DNA from: an uncultured Ruminococcus sp.
GTDB taxonomy: Bacteria > Bacillota > Clostridia > Oscillospirales > Acutalibacteraceae
Reading direction: 5' to 3'
NCBI GenBank assembly: GCA_902803805.1
Contig: CADCRH010000019.1
Span: 1 to 44,736 of the forward strand
DNA length: 44,736 nucleotides
Shown: positions 15,946 through 24,536 of the stretch, in pieces
Numbering within the stretch: the stretch's first letter is position 1
Layout: every line of letters starts with the position of its first letter
Position numbers and translations under genes: made by a program
Notes under the pieces: model-generated
Seen by the model: the letters and a program-made list of their open reading frames with translations, nothing else
Databases searched by the model: none
What the model was told of the DNA's origin: nothing

Positions 15946-16394
15946 TATGATTCCTCTCCTTTATTTTCGGTTGATATTTTTAATCTGCGGATCACCTTTG
16001 TCAGAAACGGCGGTATCGGAACGCCGATTTTTGACAGGTTTTCCAGAATACTGATCATCTCATTGATGATGAGCCATATGGTTACGAGCAATCCCAGAAT
16101 CGTTGTTTGCGGAAGTTCGATATTGACAAGCGCCATTGTGCCGTAAAGGATATAGTCAACACCCATTGCCACTGCTACCAGTGCCATATAACACACTTTT
16201 GTCACGATTCCCTTAATGCCCTGTCTGCTTGAAATTTCCGATCTGAACCACGCCACTGTCATACCTGTTATATAATCCGCTGCCATTGCGGCGATCAGCA
16301 CTAGCACGGGCACGGCAAGCATATCAAAATACACTGCCGCCGTAGTCAGGATACCCGTAAACGTCAGTCTTATCGATTTATTCTCCATCTTCAT
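15945..16394 (-). CDS. Phage holin (phage_holin_4_1 / toxin-secretion type)
   Basis: 149-residue membrane protein with three to four hydrophobic segments. It has the family landmark MAADYITGMTVAWFRSE followed by SSRQGIKGIVTKVCYM, as in Clostridium phage holins and TcdE-like proteins. It has a basic, charged C-terminus. Start at ATG 16394 after GGGGGCGACG; an upstream TTG at 16412 lies before that site. It overlaps the preceding small gene by 17 bases and is coupled to the amidase. It would form lesions in the membrane and let the amidase out. Confidence 0.88.
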   Translation of the reverse strand: MKMENKSIRLTFTGILTTAAVYFDMLAVPVLVLIAAMAADYITGMTVAWFRSEISSRQGIKGIVTKVCYMALVAVAMGVDYILYGTMALVNIELPQTTILGLLVTIWLIINEMISILENLSKIGVPIPPFLTKVIRRLKISTENKGEES

Positions 16395-16650
16395 CGTCGC
16401 CCCCGTCAACAAGCATTAAGGTATTACCGTTCAGGGCATAATAGGTTTTATACTTCCCTGTTTTGAGAAAACGATGATCGGTTTCGGTCTGTGGGATCGG
16501 TTCGGCTATCTCCGATAATTTTAACCAACTCCCCGTCACTTTTGAGCAGTGCGGTATCATATATAGATTTCGGTGACGAACACACAGTTTTGAGTAAGCT
16601 TTATTACATTGCTCACGTTTTGCACTTCCTTTCCTTATTTTCTGCTTCAT
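16378..16650 (-). CDS. Small basic protein preceding the holin, unknown
   Basis: 90 residues with a very basic, cysteine- and histidine-bearing N-terminal half (KQKIRKGSAKREQCNKAY) and an acidic tail (GGDDEDGE). A very strong AAAGGGGG site lies upstream. It overlaps the holin start, as phage lysis genes commonly do. It may be a tail-end phage protein, but I cannot assign a family. First gene of the three-gene lysis cassette. Confidence 0.6.
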   Translation of the reverse strand: MKQKIRKGSAKREQCNKAYSKLCVRHRNLYMIPHCSKVTGSWLKLSEIAEPIPQTETDHRFLKTGKYKTYYALNGNTLMLVDGGDDEDGE

Positions 16651-16711
16651 ACCTTTCCCCCTTTCGGATAATCGGAAGGAATCGTTTGATGAATCCCTTC
16701 AATAATCCCGA

Positions 16712-16748
16712 TAAAAACAAAAAAATTCGACCCCGAAAGGTCGAATTT
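16712..16748 (-). terminator. Terminator of the mutS-like gene
   Basis: Ten-base stem AAATTCGACC with GGTCGAATTT and a six-base loop; on the minus strand followed by TTTTTTTGTTTTT. It leaves about 60 bases for a lysis-cassette promoter, in which I see no good match. Confidence 0.88.
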
Positions 16749-16793
16749 CAAAAAGATTTTTTATGTTGTTCAGGTTTTTACCCTGTACTGATA

Positions 16794-18413
16794 TTATGTA
16801 TTTTGAATACGTTGGGTTAATTGCTCAAAGGTCACGCCGTATTTTTTGGCAATGTCCTGCGCATAACTCACGCCTTCGGGAGGTGCAAGGAAAATTTTAT
16901 AGGAACGCTGTCCGTCGTGTATGCCTGTAATGATACTTGCCACCTTACTGTCACCCTCAATATTGCCGTTCACCTCATCAAGCGTCATTGCCAGTTCGTG
17001 CATATGGGTATTGAATATGGTTCTTGCGCCGAGATAGCGGAGTGCCTTGACAACGTCCTTGGCGATATACAAGCCTTCAGCGAAGGATGTTGTGGCAAGG
17101 GATTCATTGAAAAGCAGCAAACTTTCGTTGGTCGCCATACCGAAGATTTCATTCATACGTTTGGATTCCTCGCCCAGTCTGCCGAGATTGACAGTTTTGT
17201 TTTCATCGGCGGGAAAATGGGTATAAATGCTGTCAACAGGACTGATCGTCAGTTTTTCGGCAGGAACATAGATACCGCACTGTGCCATCAGAAATACCAG
17301 TCCGACCGCTTGTGTGATGGTGGTTTTGCCGCCTCTGTTTGGACCTGTCATAATATAGATCCTGTGTTCGGGCGTAAACTCCATATCATTGTAAATAATT
17401 TCAAAATCCTTACCGCTTGTGCGCTGAACTGCCAGTTTAAAGTTATAGATACTCTCCGCGAACATTTCACGGTTTTGATTATCGGTAATGATCGGCTTAC
17501 ACATTGGAATACCAAGAGCGACTACTTTATCGATAAAATCCGCCCAGCGTATATAGAACAGAAATTCAGGGATCAATTTTGTCAGGCTGTAACCGCTGAT
17601 ATTGGTATAGCGCGACAGCTTGCTTTTCAACTGTTTGACAGTTGTGCCGAGCATTTCGGTAACAACGCGGCTGAGGTTCGACATCAAGGGGTCATCGCCG
17701 CTGACCTTGCCGACCGTATGAATTTTGGTCATTCCATCAAAGTTAGCGCCGCTGTGAATTTCGCTCTTTTTGGCAGCAAAATCAAGAAATTTATTCAAAA
17801 ATCCCGGTTTTGAAAAAGGCTGGTCATTCAGCGAAACGATTCCGATTTCGGTCGGAACCATACGGCTGTCAAGATTCACGCCGAGAGAAATACTTCTTAC
17901 AGAACCGATCTCTGCGACAAGTGATTTAATATCCTCTCTCAGATAGGCAAAACCGCTGTCGTGATAAACGGATGACACATATTCTTTCAGGCTTTTCAGA
18001 CCCTCGGATTTGATATCATGCTCACTCAATGATTCGTTGATTCCCGAAATACAGTTAATATAAATATCAAGTTCCTGAAGTCGATTAATGAGCTGCCAGA
18101 TCGGTGCGGCGGTCGCATCCTTCGCGGATTTTTCCAGATCTTTCAAATAAGCAAGCTCGTCCAAAAGTTCCTGAATTCTTTCCCTAAGTTTCGGAAAATG
18201 ATAGATGTCATCAAACACATCATTTCGGTAACGGATAATATTGGGGTTGCTTTGTATTTTTATCATTATATTTTTAATGACGTTTTGTTCATATCGTTCC
18301 CCTGTCAGCTTTTCGCAGATATAATCGATGGAAAGGTCGTTAACGGCTTCTTCTGTGAGAATTTTTTCCGAGGATATTTCATTTTTGGGATAAAGCAGGC
18401 TGAATTTTTCCAT
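16794..18413 (-). CDS. MutS-family ATPase without mismatch-recognition domain
   Basis: 539 residues. An N-terminal helical core/lever region (about 1-330) is followed by a MutS ABC-type ATPase: Walker A GPNRGGKTT, the SRMNEIF-like region (ESKRMNEIFGM), and ARTIFNTHMHELA at the H-loop. In the Walker B position the sequence is LLLFNESLATTSFAEG, so the usual DE is NE. There is no N-terminal MutS-I domain and no C-terminal Smr domain, so it is neither MutS1 nor MutS2. Such stand-alone homologs occur in Clostridia with unknown role. AAAGGAGTG lies before the ATG. Monocistronic, with its own terminator. Confidence 0.85.
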   Translation of the reverse strand: MEKFSLLYPKNEISSEKILTEEAVNDLSIDYICEKLTGERYEQNVIKNIMIKIQSNPNIIRYRNDVFDDIYHFPKLRERIQELLDELAYLKDLEKSAKDATAAPIWQLINRLQELDIYINCISGINESLSEHDIKSEGLKSLKEYVSSVYHDSGFAYLREDIKSLVAEIGSVRSISLGVNLDSRMVPTEIGIVSLNDQPFSKPGFLNKFLDFAAKKSEIHSGANFDGMTKIHTVGKVSGDDPLMSNLSRVVTEMLGTTVKQLKSKLSRYTNISGYSLTKLIPEFLFYIRWADFIDKVVALGIPMCKPIITDNQNREMFAESIYNFKLAVQRTSGKDFEIIYNDMEFTPEHRIYIMTGPNRGGKTTITQAVGLVFLMAQCGIYVPAEKLTISPVDSIYTHFPADENKTVNLGRLGEESKRMNEIFGMATNESLLLFNESLATTSFAEGLYIAKDVVKALRYLGARTIFNTHMHELAMTLDEVNGNIEGDSKVASIITGIHDGQRSYKIFLAPPEGVSYAQDIAKKYGVTFEQLTQRIQNT

Positions 18414-18505
18414 ATTGCAACACTCCTTTTGAATATTATTTTACGATGATCTTCATTTATATGCAACCAACGGTTTCTACACAAGCTGAAACAGCGGTTG
18501 AAAAA

Positions 18506-19339
18506 TTAAAATAACGGTTGATTTCTGTGGAACAGCGTTACAAAATTCAGAATTTTTTGTTCTCTCAGCTCTCCTGCATAAAAAAGAAGTGGTATAAGGC
18601 TGCATTCTTGGCGGTAGGTATAGGTCTTGATCTCACCGTGTTCCGTTTCCACCTCTGTACAAGCGGCAAGATTGCCGTCGCACAGCTTTTTCATCAGTAA
18701 TTCTGTTTTTCTTTCATCCAAACCAATATTTTGTGCGATGAGTGAAAGGGAAACGGGAGTATTTTTTCGATGATACATATAAAATATCACTTCCAGTATT
18801 TTCTTGTCCGACAAAAGCGCAAACGTATCGGATAATTCTTCCACCGAACAGACATATTCTTTGAAACCGCTGTCGGGCTGCGGCATTAAAAAGAAATAGC
18901 GGCAGTCCTTGGACAGTCTTGCACAGACAAGCCCATTGTCAAACAGCAGTTTGGAATAATAGCCGTGACCATATTCGTCCTGTAAAGTATCAAGCATATC
19001 AGGCGTAAATTTATCTTTCAGGGAATTTTGCCCTGTCAGACCCATTTCAATTGCCCAGCAAAGCGAAAATGCTCTTTGAAAGGCTTCTTCTCCGTCAAGT
19101 GCGCTGATCTCCTTGATGATCATTGTATCCAGCTTCATATTATCTTCATCACGAAACAGTGCATTCACGGATACGCCGAGGGCGTCAGCAATCAGTGGTA
19201 TCATCTCCGCGTCGGGGGATCCTCCCCTTTCCCATTTGGAAACTGCCTGTGTAGTAATGCCTATCATTTGTCCGAGTTTTTCTTGTGTAATGCCCTTTTT
19301 CATCCGTATTTCTCTGATTCGTCCGCCGATAACGCTCAT
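18506..19339 (-). CDS. XRE-family transcriptional regulator
   Basis: 277 residues. The N-terminal Cro/C1 helix-turn-helix reads RIREIRMKKGITQEKLGQMI then TTQAVSKWERGGSPDAEMIP. The rest is a ~200-residue domain I do not recognise; near the end are winged-helix-like segments (VSLSLIAQNIGLDERKTELLMKKL) reminiscent of a second DNA-binding or dimerisation unit. AGAGGTGATAGA precedes the ATG. A perfect 8-1-8 palindrome covers its own -10 box, which suggests autoregulation. It is divergent from the lipoprotein gene, a possible second target. Confidence 0.85.
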   Translation of the reverse strand: MSVIGGRIREIRMKKGITQEKLGQMIGITTQAVSKWERGGSPDAEMIPLIADALGVSVNALFRDEDNMKLDTMIIKEISALDGEEAFQRAFSLCWAIEMGLTGQNSLKDKFTPDMLDTLQDEYGHGYYSKLLFDNGLVCARLSKDCRYFFLMPQPDSGFKEYVCSVEELSDTFALLSDKKILEVIFYMYHRKNTPVSLSLIAQNIGLDERKTELLMKKLCDGNLAACTEVETEHGEIKTYTYRQECSLIPLLFYAGELREQKILNFVTLFHRNQPLF

Positions 19340-19362
19340 TCTATCACCTCTGATTTTTAACT

Positions 19363-19391
19363 ATGATATATTATATCATTAATATTGACAA
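19363..19391 (-). promoter_or_regulatory. XRE gene promoter with overlapping palindromic operator
   Basis: On the minus strand TTGTCA (19386-19391), 17 bases, TATCAT (19363-19368). The palindrome ATGATATA-T-TATATCAT (19363-19379) covers the -10 box. Confidence 0.65.
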
Positions 19392-19462
19392 TTCTCAACA
19401 GTAATATGGATTTACAGTATCAATTTATAGTAAAAATAACATAAAAATAATTCAGAAGCTAC

Positions 19463-19491
19463 TTGATTTTTTACCCGAATCACGTTACAAT
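19463..19491 (+). promoter_or_regulatory. Sigma-A promoter of the lipoprotein gene
   Basis: TTGATT (19463-19468), 17 bases, TACAAT (19486-19491), 28 bases before the ATG. Confidence 0.7.
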
Positions 19492-19519
19492 AAGATAAGA
19501 TGACAGGAGGTTGAAGCAT

Positions 19520-19978
19520 ATGAAAAGAAAATTTTCGGCGGCTGCCGCCGTTTTAATGATCGTGTCTGTGTTGGTGTCCGTACTTTTAATGAGCGGCTGC
19601 GACGATTTTAAATTTAATCCTATCGGAAAATGGCAATATACCGATGACATTGCTTTAGACGAAAACGGCAATGAATTCATTCATGTAACGGCTAAAGATA
19701 TGCAGTATCAGAATATTATTTATACCTTTGAAAAATCGGGCACAGGCTATATGTCAATTGAAAACGGCAAGGCTTTCGATTTCACCTATGAATACGACGA
19801 CAAAACCGTTACCATTATGATCAATCAGGAACTTCACTTCTCCGACAGCGATAAGATCCAGCAGTCTATTACTTATGATTTGTCCGAAGACGGCAGACAA
19901 CTGATTCTGACAACTCCTCTCGGTGAATCGACGGATAAAGGCACGATGACGGAACAGAGAATTTATACCAGGATCTGA
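19520..19978 (+). CDS. Small secreted lipoprotein, unknown function
   Basis: 152 residues. A lysine-rich N-terminus, a hydrophobic helix and the lipobox LMSGC (cysteine about residue 27) mark it as a membrane-anchored lipoprotein. The mature part starts with a GKWQYTDD motif and contains a Phe/Tyr-rich beta pattern (GYMSIENG, FTYEYDDKTVTIMI), resembling lipocalin-like DUF repeats of Clostridial lipoproteins. Start fixed by AGGAGG nine bases before ATG 19520; the upstream TTG touches that site. Between its own promoter and terminator, it is monocistronic. Confidence 0.85.
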   Translation: MKRKFSAAAAVLMIVSVLVSVLLMSGCDDFKFNPIGKWQYTDDIALDENGNEFIHVTAKDMQYQNIIYTFEKSGTGYMSIENGKAFDFTYEYDDKTVTIMINQELHFSDSDKIQQSITYDLSEDGRQLILTTPLGESTDKGTMTEQRIYTRI

Positions 19979-19991
19979 AATCTAAAACAAA

Positions 19992-20037
19992 CCGCTCAAT
20001 GCATTTTTGAAACTGCATTGAGCGGCTTGTTATTTTT
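19992..20037. terminator. Terminator shared by convergent lipoprotein and membrane-protein genes
   Basis: Twelve-base stem CCGCTCAATGCA (19992-20003) with TGCATTGAGCGG (20014-20025), followed by TTGTTATTTTTA on the plus strand and preceded by an A-rich run serving the minus strand. Confidence 0.85.
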
Positions 20038-20674
20038 ATATATTGGTAATAAAGAGATACGCAGCGGCGGCAAACTGTACGATTCCCAATGAAAGGAATA
20101 CAATCACCGCCGTTTTCATCATTTTAAGGGTTTTGTTGCCCTCGGTATTCTTCGGTGGTTCGCCGCCGATATTAATAGATGTGCGTACACGGTTCATTCC
20201 CGAAAGGTTGGTATCAAGTTCTTTCGTGATTTTTTCCATTGATGGCGTTTCACTCTTTTCCTCTTTCAGCGAATAAGTTTTCTTCAGCTCCGAAATTATC
20301 TTTGCGTCAAACATTCTGCCGATGACCTCGGTATCGTCGGGAAATACAATGATTGTTTGCTTTTTGCATTTTAAAAGATAGACAGTATTTTCATCGTCGT
20401 CAACTAGCTTGTTGGATTTCATCGACGAGCCGTTGGACGAAAGTATGGTTGACAGAACATTTTCTGTGCTTTGAACACCGCCGTCAAGACCACCGACAAC
20501 AAACACAATATTGGTTTTTTTCAAAGATTTTTTCAGTTCCTCGGCAAGCTCCTTCGGATCAACCGCCGCCGTCGAGGCGGACAGCTCCAGACCGATACGC
20601 CTCAGTCTTTGTGCCGCCGCCCGTTCTATTTCGGCAGTTTTTCCCGAATGATAAAATATCATTTCATATTTCAT
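20036..20674 (-). CDS. Tail-anchored protein with a CinA/MoaB-like domain
   Basis: About 212 residues. Residues ~1-125 look like an alpha/beta domain: a glycine-rich segment VFVVGGLDGGVQSTENVLST resembles the phosphate-binding turn of MoaB/CinA-type folds, then a strand pair YLLKCKKQTIIVFPDD. A variable linker and one C-terminal helix (AVIVFLSLGIVQFAAAAYLFI) make it a tail-anchored membrane protein with the domain in the cytoplasm. It follows the sortase gene by 14 bases. The sortase N-terminus has a similar order of elements, suggesting related or interacting domains. Start taken as ATG 20674; GTG 20683 is also possible. Function unknown. Confidence 0.65.
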   Translation of the reverse strand: MKYEMIFYHSGKTAEIERAAAQRLRRIGLELSASTAAVDPKELAEELKKSLKKTNIVFVVGGLDGGVQSTENVLSTILSSNGSSMKSNKLVDDDENTVYLLKCKKQTIIVFPDDTEVIGRMFDAKIISELKKTYSLKEEKSETPSMEKITKELDTNLSGMNRVRTSINIGGEPPKNTEGNKTLKMMKTAVIVFLSLGIVQFAAAAYLFITNI

Positions 20675-20688
20675 TTCATTCACCGTTC

Positions 20689-23286
20689 TTATTCTTCGGA
20701 TTCTTCTTCGTCAGGCTCACTGGAAGGAACTTCGGGTTCTTTCTGCGGAACGGTGTCGATTTCGTTCATTGCGGAAGTCAGCAAGGAATCGACCTGAGAA
20801 ACGGTTTCGGCATCGTTAATGGCATTGGTGTAATAGGTGATATATTCCCAGATCCGTGTCTGACCGTCGGCGTCGTAATCACTCAAATCCACATAACCGT
20901 TCAGGTCGGAAACAGCGGTTGCCTTTGCGTTTTTCAATTCCTCTGCGGTTCTGGATGCTTCTGCCTGTCGGGATGCCTCGGCTTGTCTGGAAGCCTCCGC
21001 CTGTCGGGATGCTTCTGCTTGTCTGGAAGCCTCTGCCTGTCGGGATGCTTCTGCCTGTTTGGAAGCCTCTGCCTGCTTTCTCGAGGTTTCTGCGGCTTTT
21101 GAGGATTCCTCCGCTTTCAGCTCATCATCTGTCTTGACAGCGGCAAGCTTGGTAATACCCTCTTTCTTGAGTTTTTCGATCTCGTCGGCATTCTTAGCGT
21201 CATTGATTTTCTTTTTATAGGAATCGATCAGGCTGTTCACCGTGTTTGCCTGCGTCATACGATAGACGTTGCCTGCAATAGAGTTCGTCATTTCAACAAT
21301 AGCGGATTCTTTCTGAGCGGCAAGTTCTCGTGCACTTGCTTCTTTTGCTTCGCTCTCCTCACGCTTTTTGCTTTCCTCGGCTTCACTTGCTAACTGCTCG
21401 GTGGTTTTCATCTTCTGGATTTTTTTCATTGCTTCATCATAAAGTCGGTTGACCTCCGAGCCGTCCTTCGCATCATTGATCTGTGTCTTGTATGACGCGA
21501 TAATATCCTGAATTTCGAGCATTTCTTTTTCGTTATAGTTCAGCTTGTTGACATAATCGTTCAACATCTGGATCGCATTCTGCTTGCCCTTTTTCAGTTC
21601 CTTGGTCAGATCTTCGTCATCCTGCTCCGACCAGCCGTTTTTCTTGCCGTCATACCAGGTGATCTCACCGGCATTGTATGCTTCCTGGAAAGAAGTTACT
21701 TTCGGTGCGGTACCGCCATAGGTATTGTACCATACATCGGGATAAAGCGGATTGCTGTTTTTCGCAGCCTTGGTAATATCAACTTCTGCGTCCTCGCCGT
21801 CACGAACCTTACGGGCTACCACGATCAGACGGAAATCCTGGAAATCATAGGCACACGTAGAAAGCGTGAGCAGCGTATCATTTTCGTTGATGTCAACGGG
21901 ACAGTCGTACAGGGAACGAACACGCAGCTGATAGACAAAGTTCAGGAAATCATACTGACTGTCGAAATCGCCGCGGAGATAGTTAAAGAAATCGCCCTGA
22001 TTTTCCAGTGTGTTTGTTTTGAACACGGAAATAATTTTCCACTTGCTTTTTTCGTAAATGGTATTGAACGTCACTGTCGGCGTTTGTTTGTAGAAATCGA
22101 AATCCTCATACATTTTGAGGTTAGCAAACATTCTGCCGTCCTGCATATGATGACCGTGCAGGATCAGGTTTTTGGAATCAAGCGTACTTCTGTAGTCCAT
22201 AAAGACAGTGCCGTATTTGCTGTCGTTGCCATAGAAATCTCTATACAGGTAATATTCCTTGTCCTTATCCTCCGACGGTTTTACCACAACATAGTCAATA
22301 TTGGTGTTCTTGACCGTCAGCCAGCCGACCGTATCGGGATTTGCCTTGAGCAGTTCTGAGAAGTCCGACAATGTGCCGTCCGAACCGTCCGTGGGCTTTC
22401 TGACAGATTTTCCGTCAGGCGTGGTTTCTCCCTCATTGGAGGAAACCAACAAATCCTTAATGCCGTTCGTTGTTTTGTCGTTCACGGCAGGTTCAATGAC
22501 CAGTATATTGATGAGCATATAGGACGAGATCACGAACGTGCATATTGCCAGAATCAAAATGACCTTTCTTACAACGTCAAGCGGTCTGTCACCGGCACAC
22601 GGTATGAATCTTTTCCAAAAAGACTCTTTCTTTTGGGGATTGACGATTTCATACGCTGTCGTGTAAAGCAGAATATCAAATGTGGTATCGATACATTCGG
22701 GCTGCGGCAGAAGCACGATCAGCTTATTGTTATACTCCGCATAATACGCAAAGCATTTTTCCTTTTCAAATGTCACTTCTCCCAAGGAAATATCTGTGAT
22801 GTCTTTTTTGCTGCGCTTTTTGTCACGCTTCTGCTTTTTGCTGTCTGTATTGGTATTTTGACCGTTATATTCATCATCAATATTGATGATAGAGGTTTGA
22901 AGGCTCACACCGTTGTCGGTGATATGTTCCGTTGATGACGGATTCTGACCGGATGTTTCAGGCTCGTTAAGTTCCTCCGGGTCAGTCCCCTCGGCTTCCG
23001 CCTTTTTGATTTTTCCGACAACGCCGATACTTTCAAAAAACTGCTTTGCCTGCTCATACGAATCGGACGACAAAGCATCGGCAACAAAGATCATTCCGAT
23101 TCTTTCATCACCCGACTCCGTAACGGAAAGCGCGTCGGCAATGCTCTTTTCATTCAGATTGACCTCTGTTTTGTAGATAATGTTAACATCAATTTCATTT
23201 AGCTTTTTGATGGTGTTTTCAAAGGACTTGCCGGAGGTTTGACCGAATGATTTTCCCTCACGGGGAAAATAGATTTCTGCATTCAT
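20689..23286 (-). CDS. Multidomain class B sortase with cytoplasmic N-domain and QAEASR repeats
   Basis: 865 residues, far longer than the ~230 of a normal sortase B. Residues ~1-230 form a cytoplasmic alpha/beta domain interrupted by a low-complexity Lys-rich linker. One membrane helix lies at ~240-265. A class B sortase domain follows (~310-495) with catalytic His379 (LILHGHHM), Cys478 (LTLSTC) and Arg486 (QDFRLIVV). Then come ~370 extracytoplasmic residues, mostly Glu/Lys/Ala-rich and coiled-coil-like, including seven QAEASR/K hexads and an acidic Ser/Glu tail. Sortases join surface proteins to peptidoglycan or each other; no substrate gene is in the window. GGGAG precedes the ATG. It follows thiI by 21 bases. 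Confidence 0.9.
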   Translation of the reverse strand: MNAEIYFPREGKSFGQTSGKSFENTIKKLNEIDVNIIYKTEVNLNEKSIADALSVTESGDERIGMIFVADALSSDSYEQAKQFFESIGVVGKIKKAEAEGTDPEELNEPETSGQNPSSTEHITDNGVSLQTSIINIDDEYNGQNTNTDSKKQKRDKKRSKKDITDISLGEVTFEKEKCFAYYAEYNNKLIVLLPQPECIDTTFDILLYTTAYEIVNPQKKESFWKRFIPCAGDRPLDVVRKVILILAICTFVISSYMLINILVIEPAVNDKTTNGIKDLLVSSNEGETTPDGKSVRKPTDGSDGTLSDFSELLKANPDTVGWLTVKNTNIDYVVVKPSEDKDKEYYLYRDFYGNDSKYGTVFMDYRSTLDSKNLILHGHHMQDGRMFANLKMYEDFDFYKQTPTVTFNTIYEKSKWKIISVFKTNTLENQGDFFNYLRGDFDSQYDFLNFVYQLRVRSLYDCPVDINENDTLLTLSTCAYDFQDFRLIVVARKVRDGEDAEVDITKAAKNSNPLYPDVWYNTYGGTAPKVTSFQEAYNAGEITWYDGKKNGWSEQDDEDLTKELKKGKQNAIQMLNDYVNKLNYNEKEMLEIQDIIASYKTQINDAKDGSEVNRLYDEAMKKIQKMKTTEQLASEAEESKKREESEAKEASARELAAQKESAIVEMTNSIAGNVYRMTQANTVNSLIDSYKKKINDAKNADEIEKLKKEGITKLAAVKTDDELKAEESSKAAETSRKQAEASKQAEASRQAEASRQAEASRQAEASRQAEASRQAEASRTAEELKNAKATAVSDLNGYVDLSDYDADGQTRIWEYITYYTNAINDAETVSQVDSLLTSAMNEIDTVPQKEPEVPSSEPDEEESEE
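20950..21075 (-). repeat. Seven in-frame 18-bp repeats in the sortase gene
   Basis: Each unit encodes QAEASR (the first is QAEASK). Two codon versions alternate, giving a 36-base higher-order period, so expansion probably occurred in pairs. Likely to vary in number between strains. Confidence 0.93.
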
Positions 23287-23307
23287 TTATTTCACTCCCA
23301 TTATCAT

Positions 23308-24477
23308 TCAAACAATTATGGTTACCTTTACATTATTGACCGCTTCTTCCACCAGCGGAGCAAAATCGATTCGGTTCTGCTCTGCGATGACGTCGGCAGG
23401 TACGGGGCGTGTACGGGGGTGCTTCGGTGTAAATACGGTACAGCAATCCTCATACGGCTGAATGGATATATCAAATGTATCGATTTTTCTGGAGATCTCG
23501 ATAATTTCCTCCTTGTCCATTCCGATCAGCGGTCTGAATACAGGGATATTACAGGCGGAGTCCGTGCATACCACGGCGCCGAGGGTCTGGCTCGCGACCT
23601 GTCCCAGACTTTCGCCTGTGATAAGCGCCTGACAGTCGTTCTGCCGTGCGATCTTCTCGGCTATCTCCATCATAAATCTTCTCATTATGATAGTGGAATA
23701 TTCCTCGCGGCATTTATCTCTGATTTGTTCCTGAATTTTGGTAAAGGGAACGGTGAGCATTTTGATCCTGCCGCTGTAGCGCGCCACTCTCTCCAACAGC
23801 TGAACCACCTTTTCTTCGGCACGTTCGCTAGTATAAGGCGGACTTGCAAAATGCACCGCAGTCAGCTCAATGCCTCGCTTTGCCATCATATAAGAAGCAA
23901 CAGGGCTGTCAATTCCTCCCGAAATCAGCACACAAGCCTTGCCGCCCGTTCCTACGGGGATACCGCCTGCGCCTTTGATAGCTCCTGCACGGATATACGC
24001 CGCAAAATCACGTATTTCCACTGTCACTGTTACATCGGGATGATGAACGTCAACCGTTACTTCGGGGAATTTCTCCAAAAGATAGCCGCCGACCTCGCGG
24101 CAGATGTCAGGTGATTTGTACGGGAATTTCTTGTCCGAACGTTTCGCTTCCACCTTAAAGGTCGAGATCGTACCGAAAAGCTCCTCAAGATATGCTGCGG
24201 CAGTTTCCTTGATATTTTCCAAATCTTTTTCAGCAGCACACGCACGCGAAAATGCGGCAATACCGAAAATTCTTGAAACACATTCCGCTGCTTCATCCAT
24301 ATCCTCCTCGTCCGTCAACGGTGTAACAGTGATCGTTGACTGTGAGGATTTCACGGTGAACTTTCCGATCTTTGCAAGACGCCGCCTGATATTTTTAATG
24401 AGCGTATCTTCAAATGCCTTTCGGTTCAGTCCCTTTAAAACGATCTCACCAAGCTTTATAAGTAATATTTCTTTCAT
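23308..24477 (-). CDS. thiI: tRNA 4-thiouridine synthase ThiI (short form)
   Basis: 389 residues: an N-terminal ferredoxin-like and THUMP region, then a PP-loop ATPase with the SGGIDSP signature (about residues 185-191) and the ITGESLGQVASQT segment. It adenylates U8 of tRNA and accepts sulfur to make s4U. There is no C-terminal rhodanese domain, as usual in Firmicutes, where the desulfurase delivers sulfur directly. A desulfurase gene lies 59 bases upstream on the same strand, the known NifZ-ThiI arrangement of Bacillus. Confidence 0.96.
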   Translation of the reverse strand: MKEILLIKLGEIVLKGLNRKAFEDTLIKNIRRRLAKIGKFTVKSSQSTITVTPLTDEEDMDEAAECVSRIFGIAAFSRACAAEKDLENIKETAAAYLEELFGTISTFKVEAKRSDKKFPYKSPDICREVGGYLLEKFPEVTVDVHHPDVTVTVEIRDFAAYIRAGAIKGAGGIPVGTGGKACVLISGGIDSPVASYMMAKRGIELTAVHFASPPYTSERAEEKVVQLLERVARYSGRIKMLTVPFTKIQEQIRDKCREEYSTIIMRRFMMEIAEKIARQNDCQALITGESLGQVASQTLGAVVCTDSACNIPVFRPLIGMDKEEIIEISRKIDTFDISIQPYEDCCTVFTPKHPRTRPVPADVIAEQNRIDFAPLVEEAVNNVKVTIIV

Positions 24478-24536
24478 TTCGTATTCTCACCTTCGGTTTA
24501 TCTGCTTTTTATTCTACACAATGAAGTTTACCATTT

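Noticed and set aside
15265..16650. A complete prophage
   Set aside because: Only the lysis cassette is present; no integrase, capsid, terminase, tail or attachment-site duplication in the flanks.
20950..21075. Regular 18-base repeats, as might suggest a CRISPR array
   Set aside because: Tandem with no spacers and in frame, encoding QAEASR; protein repeat.
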